Assembly (NCBI GenBank): GCA_021018815.1 | Contig: JAITYX010000084.1 | Coordinates: 2,356,001-2,420,000, forward strand | Length of the DNA: 64,000 bases | From: Talinum fruticosum | Taxonomy: Eukaryota > Streptophyta > Magnoliopsida > Caryophyllales > Talinaceae | Reading direction: 5' to 3' | Shown here: piece after piece, positions 57,022 to 64,000 of the stretch | Layout: every line of letters begins with the position of its first letter | Numbering within the stretch: position 1 is the stretch's first letter | The notes under the pieces: generated by a model | Told to the model about the DNA's origin: nothing | The model's input: only the letters and a program-made list of their open reading frames with translations | Databases searched by the model: none | Program-made: the position numbers and the translations under genes

Positions 57022-60000
57022 TCAGATGCATGGTGGGTCATAGAAAGAACAATAATCACCGATAGGCACACCAAGGATGAGATTTGTTGGTTTGGTGCCT
57101 TGCAGGTACTGAATAAATGCGGCCACTTGGGCAGCTTGGATTGAAACTAGGAGTTTAGCTGGATTTGGAAATTGAATAGATGTTTCGTTGTAGGTTCTCA
57201 GTGAAAGACGATTGAATCTCGACCTGTGAGGTCCTTGAGTATCGGAGATATAGAATCAAACAATCGTTCAATTCTCAACATCATATTTACTAGGATCACA
57301 TGAATTAGATGCTACTGTTGGAATTACTCATACGCCTTTCTTTACATTCTGGAAAGGAAGACAAGTCAGAGTCTAATTGGCATGTGCATTGATTTTCAGC
57401 TGCCAATGCTTGCTCAAAGCACTTATCCAATGCAATCATGTCAAACAAGAATCAAAACCCACATCCTATCTCATCATCTTTGATAGTGTGATTCAGTTCC
57501 TTGTGCTTTATAGATTATAAACACGTACCTGCTTTCTTAGTTTCATGCAGATTACCTTAGACTCTGCAGCTGCTTTTCTAACGCAGCTCTCACTTGCTTA
57601 TTGGACTCCAGATTACTGGCTACATTTTCTTTCAAAGTCAAAAGCTCAGACTTTTTATCTCAGCAACCTTTACATCTGGATTTTCTACCTCGGTGCTGCT
57701 CTTTTGAAGCCCCATATAGTTTGATTTGAGCTGGAAGATGATGTTACAAGTGCATTATAATCCCCATTGCATCCACATAACATTTGTGAAATTCCTTTTA
57801 TTAACAGAGAAAAGGGCTTTGGGGGTATAACGATTTAAGACAGTTATAATGACTGACAGCACTTTGGCTGAAATCAGGGTATCTATTCATAAATGGCCAA
57901 ATTTCAAGTGTTCAGACCTTTGATGAAGAATATGGTACAGAGGCTTAGTTGCAGATTGAGAGTAAAAGCATCAGTAGAGCCCATGTTACTCTCATGCCAC
58001 TCCTTATTAATGATAAAACTTCCAAATATGGACCAGAAAGGCAAGTATTCTTGTACTAATTATTATAATTAAGCTTTGATAATAGATAGTGCAAGTATAG
58101 CGGTTGCCGCAAAATGACAACCACGGTAACCATGATAATTCCCGCAATAGAAGTCATACACGTGGCATGATTTAACCTCAATCGTTTAATTTTGTAAATT
58201 TTAATTTGGTTATATTTATAAATTTTTTAATTTTTAAAATTCAAGAGAAATTTAATTTTTAAGTGATTGTTTGAATATAACCCCCTCAAACAAGAAACTC
58301 AAAAGAACAAAATGATTAAAGAATAGAACACACAGACCCCCTCCTCCCCTCCCCTGCTCGCCTTTCCGTCTAAAACATTTTTCCGGCAACCATTTTTCCA
58401 GTGAGAATCATTTCACCTGCAACATTTTTCTGAGCCATATTTCTGACGACATTTCCATCCTGCGAGCAGCATAATCGAATCATACATGTCCCAGAATCTC
58501 CAGGTTTTCAAGCAAGATACACCGCCTCCTCTGTGTTGTTGCTTTTATGTGCCATGCACTCCGGTGACTGCATATCTCCAGATTTTATTAGCCAAGGACG
58601 TTGCCAAGTGAAGTCATCCCGTGGCTATGGTAGAGAGCGGCGCCGGTGACTACAAAAAGAGTTGTGGGATGAGGTTGATTTGGTCAAAATTGGGGGATGA
58701 GGTTGATTTGTTTAAAACCATGAATTATTATTCAATATGTGAAAAGGAGCCGGAAAAATTGGGGGATGTAGGTGGCTGGAAGACGGGGGTGGAGAGAGAG
58801 CTGGCTTACTGTATGTATTCTTCGATCTTCATCTTTTATTTTGTTTTATTTTCTTTTTCGATGGTGGAATTACTCAGAAATCCAAATAACACTTGAAAAT
58901 ATATTTTTATAAAATTATATACTCCCTTTGTCCCACAATAAATGTCTAACTTTACATTTTATAAATTTTAAGAAAAATTAATTGACTACTCATTTTAAAT
59001 GTAATATATCAATTATGCTCTTGTATTTTAAAAATTATTGTCAAACTAAATAGTAGTCCTTTTAACATACTCCGTAAAGTCCAAAAAATTCACTAATTGG
59101 ACCAATTACTATGATTTTAAGAAACAACCATAGTAAAAGGTCGAGTTGCATGACCTTTTACTACCATGGTAAAACGTCAAGAAACTATAACGGTTCTTCC
59201 TCAAAAATGACCTATTGCTATGGTCCTAAAGAAGAACTGTGGTAAAAGGTCATGAAACTAGACCTTTTCGGTGTTCTTTTTAGAACGTAGTAATAGGTCC
59301 AGTTATTCATTTCTTTTCCAAATACGAAGTATGTTAATTTAAATTTTTCCTCCATTTCATAATTGTTTTTTAAAATAAAAAGAAATGTAATTTAGGAATA
59401 TTTTATTTTTGAAGTTACTAGTTTTAGAAAATGGACAATTATTTTGGGACATTCCAATAAAGAATAGTGGACATTGTTTTTGAGATGGAGGTAGTAATTT
59501 TTTGAAGGGTCATGATATATGCCATGCAAAGACACTCTTAAAATGTCTTGTCTTGACCTATATTAATACATTTTAAGATTTGAAATCACTACTTTTTTTA
59601 ATAATTATGATTAATTACGAATGTAAAGCTTTAATAACCGTTGTCTATGCCAACAAGTGTCAAATGACAGCTTGATCGGATGAACCTTACTTAGAAGGTG
59701 TGTTATACACATAATTTTACAAATATAAAAATTGATAGATAAAATAACGATTTCACATAATTTGCAAGTTGTAATACAATTATACTATTCAATTATACCA
59801 TTCTTGTTTAATTTATTATATGATATAATAATTTTTAAATCGTGAGAAGACACTTAAAGATGTGTCTTATACAAGACTTATATCATTTCACTTTTTTTAA
59901 TAATCTAATAACAATTCAAATAAATTTAAGTAAACCAATGAATGACATTAGATCATCTTTTTTTTTTTTTTTTTGGCAGACATACGGCAATTGCATAACG

Positions 60001-62758
60001 ATTTTCCTATCCCTAGCTGCTTTTGCCATTCTATGCGCCTCCTAGGCAATTTTTAACCTGAATTTCTTGGAAAAGTTCAAAAATGCGAAACACACTATTA
60101 TATAGTCCTTTCCTCCTTTTTGCCTCCCTGCTACTAATTCTAACACTAATACTTTCGAATTTGTTCGAACTATTACACACCGGCATCCCCTCTTAATTGC
60201 TACCTTCAAGCCACCTTCCAAAGCTGTATATGTATTCCATATGGAGCGCTGATTCTCCATATTCTTGCCATCCTCCCTTAAATACTTCCCGTGTGTTTGA
60301 AGTAATTACCCATCTCGCTCCCCCTTTCAGTGATTTCCTCTTCCAAGCCCCATCTATCTCCAAGTCCCATATTTGATGGCTCCTTACTCCCTCATTTTGC
60401 TGGTAGACGCACATTATTCCTTCGCCTTGCCTATCAGGTAGCTGTCCCTCTCTTCCCATCCTTTGGCTAGCTGGTCCACAGTTGTGTAATAAGACCTCTT
60501 ACACTCCTGCAAGACCTCACCAGGATCTATTCTTACTTTTCTGAACACACAATCATTTTTTACTTTCCAAATCTGCTATAAGGTTGCAATAAAGTAATTG
60601 AGGCCATTCTCCTCATCTCTGCACCCTCTACTTCTCAAAAATCTGAACCAATCCTAGAACCATTTATGCAGTGTTATCCCAGCCATCACATCTGTCCTCA
60701 ATCCCAACCGCCCGCATGCCCAAATTTTTTAACCAAATGACAATCTCTAAACAAGTGTTCTGGACTTTCATCCTTTTCCCTGCACAGTCCACATTTCGCC
60801 TCTTCCATCACTCCTCTATGCACTAGGTTCTCTCCTAGTGGTAATGCACAGTTCAACATCTTCCAGATAAACACCTTAACTTTGGGTTCAATATGCATTG
60901 CCCGTAATCACTTCCACTTCTTTTCTTCCCTGTGTGTCCCTGTTTCTTATTCATAAAAAAGACATACCCCGTTTTAACAGTAAATTCTCCATCTCTTGTC
61001 CTCTCCCATACTATTTCATCCTCCAACATTACCTTACCTCTCTAAGCGGAATCGCTAATATCCTCCTCGCTGTTTCCCATTGGAAGAGTTTCCCTATCTT
61101 GCTGATATCCCATTCCATCCTTCCATTCTTGAAAAGGTAATTCGCAGGTCTTCTGTGGCATTGAATTTTTCCCCTTCCCCTTTGAAACTAGGAATTTGTC
61201 CTTGTATCCACCTTTACTTGTCAATAATGATATCTTCTCCTTTCCCCACCCTCCAACTAAGACCTTCTTTGAACACTTTGACTGCTTTGCACAGTCCTCT
61301 CCATCCCCATGACCCCTTTTCATTCTTCCTATCATCACACATTTTAAGGACTGGTGATTCTATCCCGTACTTCGCCCTATATACCCTCGCCAGCGAGGAC
61401 TCTTTATTCCTGTAGAGCCTCCAAGCTTGCTTCATCAAAAGTGCCAAGTTCATAGCCTCCACATCTCTTATGCCCAGCCCTCCCATTCCCCTTGGCAATG
61501 CCAACACCTCCTTCCTCCTCGAATGAATCTTTTTTACCCATATTACTCCATTCCAAAAAGAAGTTTATTAATAACCCATTCAGCACTCTCGAAACACTTA
61601 CTGCAATTTGAAATATCGACATAATATGATTGTTTGCTGCTGCCAGAATTGTATTAATGACTATTGCCCTTCCTGCTGGCGATAGCAGACCCAAATTCCA
61701 ACAACGTGTCGTTCTGTGCACCACTTCTAACAAGTATTTAAAATGCTGAATCTTTCCTCTCGTAATTATCGGTGTGGACCCTAAATAGCCGCTGAAACCT
61801 TCTGTTGTCTGATAATTGAATAACAGTCTAAGGTTCATATTAACAGAGTTATTATGGTTGCCATTTTGTGACAACCACACTACCGTTGGCATGGATAAAA
61901 GAAACATGTTTCACAAATACAAATGACAAAGTTTCATTAAAATGGGAAATCCCTAAACAATCAAACCTAGATTTAACAATTTCTAGTTTATCTGACCCCA
62001 ATATATATACTGTAAACAATAAACAAAATTCATTGCAGTTTCCTCTAAAATAAAATTTAAAAAAAAAAAACAAACATCGCCATTCAAGTAGAAAACTGGA
62101 ATATATTGAAATAAATTGAAAAGAAAACGTGCAACATTGCTCAAGTTTGCCTAAATAACAGCCAAGCAAAAGAATTACCTCATCCCGACGGCTTCTCAAT
62201 TCCTCCACTTGGCTACGAATTTCGACAGCAAACCTCTCAGCTGCATTCTTGAATTCCTCCAATTCAGAGAACTTGGAACCGTAATAATTTTCTCTCTCCT
62301 CCTCCAGCTGTTCAAGATTCTCCGCCTCACCTTTCAAATCCCTAGTCAGGAAACTCCTTTTTGAATTGGATATTAACCAAAAAACCATATGCAATTTATA
62401 TTCGAATAATTAAATGTGAACCTCAATTGCTGGGCATAGTTCTGGCATTTGCGTTTAAGAAATTCAATCTGCGATTTAAGAAATGAAATTTTGAAGCTTT
62501 CTGATGCGAGGTTGTAGTCTAACAGTAGGCAGCGCTGCTCCAGCGAGCTGATATGGACGAGTTTGGCTGATAAGAGAAGTGACTTGTTCTTCTGCAGAAG
62601 TTTCTCGTCCTACGATCGATTTTGGCTTCCATTGAGAGAGAGAGAGAGAGAGAGATGAAGGAGAATGTGGTGAGAAATACCTGCAGAAGAGAGAGCCTCT
62701 GGTTGCGAGTGCTGTCCATATCCCTCACTCTTTCTCTGAAAGCCGACTCAAACGCCAT
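57022..62758 (-). CDS. coiled-coil protein gene, five exons, frameshifted in exon 4
   Basis: Minus-strand gene; proposed exons 62758-62681, 62609-62422, 62341-62179, 57731-57556 and 57223-57022. All introns have GT donors and AG acceptors and the phases agree; total 807 nt, 268 codons plus stop. Exon 1: MAFESAFRERVRDMDSTRNQ. Exons 2-3 form a long coiled coil (FLKSQIEFLKRKCQNYAQQL; GEAENLEQLEEERENYYG). Exon 5 has a compact non-coiled tail (KLLVSIQAAQVAAFIQYL, GVPIGDYCSFYDPPCI). In exon 4 the best coiled-coil reading needs two frame changes, after a GGGG run and at an AAAAA run; read straight it meets TGA. An in-frame ATG upstream (62824) is possible, but MAFES is preferred. Intron 3 (4.4 kb) contains a LINE and MITEs. 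Family not recognised. Confidence 0.65.
58321..58900. other. intronic stretch with pyrimidine-rich and short repeated segments
   Basis: Contains CCCCTCCTCCCCTCCCCTG near 58339 and a short tandem phrase GGGGATGAGGTTGATTTG (about 58668 and 58691). A plus-strand open stretch 58621-58896 has no recognisable domain and is not called as a gene. It lies in intron 3 of the coiled-coil gene. Confidence 0.4.
58922..59491. mobile_element. Stowaway-like MITE complex
   Basis: Left end CTCCCTTTGTCCCACAATAA and right end (inverted) CTCCATCTCAAAAACAATG resemble Tc1/mariner Stowaway termini, with TA on both sides (58920-58921, 59492-59493). Inside, AACATACTCCGTA (59064) and its near-inverse TACGAAGTATGTT (to 59335) suggest a nested second MITE containing the palindrome AGTAAAAGGTC/GACCTTTTACT. 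Confidence 0.6.
59508..59891. mobile_element. possible MITE with about 45-bp imperfect inverted ends
   Basis: Left end CATGATATATGCCATGCAAA and the inverse of the right end (ATGATATAAGTCTTGTATAA) match imperfectly, and both continue with AGACAC and TGTCTT words. No coding capacity. Superfamily and target duplication not determined. Confidence 0.45.
59958..61850 (-). mobile_element. L1-type LINE, 5'-truncated
   Basis: Non-LTR retrotransposon in the minus orientation. The 3' poly(A) tail appears as a T run at 59958-59974. The 5' end is cut inside reverse transcriptase near 61850 (approximate). No clear target duplication was found around it. It lies in intron 3 of the coiled-coil gene, in the same transcriptional direction. 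Confidence 0.8.
60042..61850 (-). pseudogene. LINE ORF2: RT C-terminus, zinc-binding domain, RNase H
   Basis: Minus strand. 61850-61620: YLGSTPIITRGKIQHFKYLL, WNLGLLSPAGRAIVINTILA and NHIMSIFQI, the plant L1 RT thumb region. 61507-61214: LPRGMGGLGIRDVEAMNLAL, LMKQAWRLYRNKESSLARVY and YGIESPVLKM. 60898-60698: PKVKVFIWKMLNCALPLGEN with CGLCREKDESPEHLFRDC, the zf-RVT domain (C-x2-C-x8-H-x4-C). 60459-60042: DGAWKRKSLKGGARWVI and ALEGGLKVAIKRGCRCVIV, the RNase H domain of plant L1 elements. Frameshifts lie between blocks. Confidence 0.85.
62636..62655. repeat. (AG)n microsatellite in intron 1
   Basis: About ten AG units, within intron 1 of the coiled-coil gene (CT-rich in the sense strand, close to the exon 2 acceptor). 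Confidence 0.85.
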
Positions 62759-62824
62759 GGCTGTGTTGGCAGCATTTACAATGCAATGGCCAATTTTAGC
62801 TTTATAAGATGCAGTCGGTATCAC

Positions 62825-64000
62825 ATCGTCTCACTGTCAAATTTTTTTCTTTAGATATGTACCTTCATGATGAAATTCTCATTTACATGTGTAAATTCAA
62901 CGAACATAAGTTAAATATAAATTTGGTGTAGTTGAGTTCGGATAAAATATGGGTAAGATATATTTTGAATTCGGTAAATGACAATCGTTTGTATATCATA
63001 TTATATAGGTTTTAGGTCAACCTAACGGATTGAAACCGTTATTTTTATCGATTATTTTTTTTTGTAAATTATAAAAATTCAATATATTTTTTATTAAAAT
63101 AGCCCACAATTCTACGGAAAAGTATAGTATTTGCATTTTCTTAAAAGAATTTAAAAAAATAATCAAAATTTCCATCATGTTATTTGCGTGAACATTACAT
63201 TGAGTAGAACAACTTGATTACTTTATCCATTTAAATAACACCAATAAAAGTTTAGGCGAATAATGGGTTGGATAATAATGAGGTATTGTATTAATGATTC
63301 ATTTAAGATTCTCGTGTTTATTCCAACTTTTCTATTATATTAATTCACATGTTACACTTTGTTAAGTTTTTTATTAATAATAATAAAGATTTCATATTAT
63401 AAGGAGCTTTTATGCATATCTATTCCATTTTAAAATAGATAAAGAAAGAGGTAACTTGGTTGGCTAACCAACCCATTTTACTTACTACAAAGGTTTTGAC
63501 TTCGTCTTAACCTCGACCCAATGTCCATCCTAGGCACTATGGTTCAAGTCACGCTAGAACAATTTCGAATAAATGAGAATTAGAGATTTACAATAAATTA
63601 AGATTGTTATTTTTAATTATAACATTAAAATTTTATATTATTATAGTAAAATTATTTTTATAAAAAGTATATTATTTAAGATGTGATCAAGCATATTCAA
63701 TTCACCAAAAATACAACAATAAAACTTATGTATTTTTAATATTTTTAATATATCACGCGATTTGAATCAATACATATTTTGTTGAAATTTTTGTATCAAA
63801 AAATATATTATTTTTTAAAGTTTTACTATGCATAGTTTTTGTACATAATTTTTTTATAAGAAATAAGTTGAGAAAATAAATAGTATTTGTGTTTGTCCAT
63901 AAATTATTGCGATAATTATACAATGTCTCTCAAAATGATGTGATATAATAAATAATCATTACTAAAAGTGTGATGAAGTGAAAACAAAATCATATATAGG
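62825..64000. other. AT-rich region upstream of the coiled-coil gene
   Basis: No coding region, RNA gene or transposon recognised. The first part should hold the promoter of the minus-strand gene, but no convincing TATA box could be singled out because the region is uniformly AT-rich. Confidence 0.5.

Noticed and set aside
57342..57348. Alternative short last exon after exon 4 (acceptor TTTCCAG at 57349)
   Set aside because: It would end the protein after two residues. The acceptor at 57224 also fits the phase and opens a 66-residue coding stretch, so it was preferred.
61080..61415. 111-codon plus-strand open stretch
   Set aside because: Antisense shadow of the LINE RT/RNase H coding region.

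Overview
This window is nuclear DNA from a flowering plant, most likely a eudicot. It holds Ty1/copia Sirevirus and Ty3/gypsy Tat-lineage LTR retrotransposons, a CACTA DNA transposon, MITEs, an L1-type LINE and one intron-containing coiled-coil gene. No bacterial genes, rRNA, tRNA genes or CRISPR arrays were seen.

Positions 1-52850 form one nested stack of retroelements, almost all decayed. The outermost recognisable layer is a Tat-type gypsy element on the minus strand (element C): 3' LTR remnant 32104-32585, antisense genes 33331-38186, pol and gag 38690-49694, primer-binding site about 50820-50838, 5' LTR 50839-52850. A 4.1-kb CACTA transposon (39672-43803) interrupts its pol. Two plus-strand relatives lie to its left. 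Element E1 covers positions 1-26663 in pieces. Element B covers about 27700-32103 and has lost its 5' part. Each plus element ends exactly at its LTR 3' end against an internal point of a minus-strand LTR, as if both had inserted into the 3' LTR of element C.

E1 was itself hit twice. A Sirevirus (1640-10680, minus) carries a complete 5' LTR, primer-binding site, gag, pol and an envelope-like ORF; its 3' LTR is cut by a deletion that also removed part of E1. A second gypsy element (10972-19526, minus) has gag and protease but no reverse transcriptase or integrase. It has two LTRs, a tRNA-Asp type primer-binding site and a perfect CATCA target duplication. A solo LTR of the Sirevirus family (12227-13699, duplication TCCCC) sits in its polypurine tract.

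The most interesting part is the 3' region of the Tat family. Between pol and the 3' LTR it carries two genes on the opposite strand. The first is spliced, resembles plant mobile domain proteins, and is present in three copies. The second resembles DUF7745 proteins, has a basic C-terminus, and is present in two copies. TATA boxes lie just upstream of both. The ~2-kb LTRs share a hairpin with compensating base changes and an internal copy of a primer-binding-site-like motif.

Positions 52850-64000 are AT-rich non-LTR sequence. They hold a small gag zinc-knuckle remnant, microsatellites, short duplications, MITEs, a 5'-truncated LINE (59958 to about 61850) and a five-exon coiled-coil gene on the minus strand (57022-62758). 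The LINE and MITEs lie in intron 3 of that gene. Its fourth exon carries what look like two compensating 1-bp indels with a stop codon between them.
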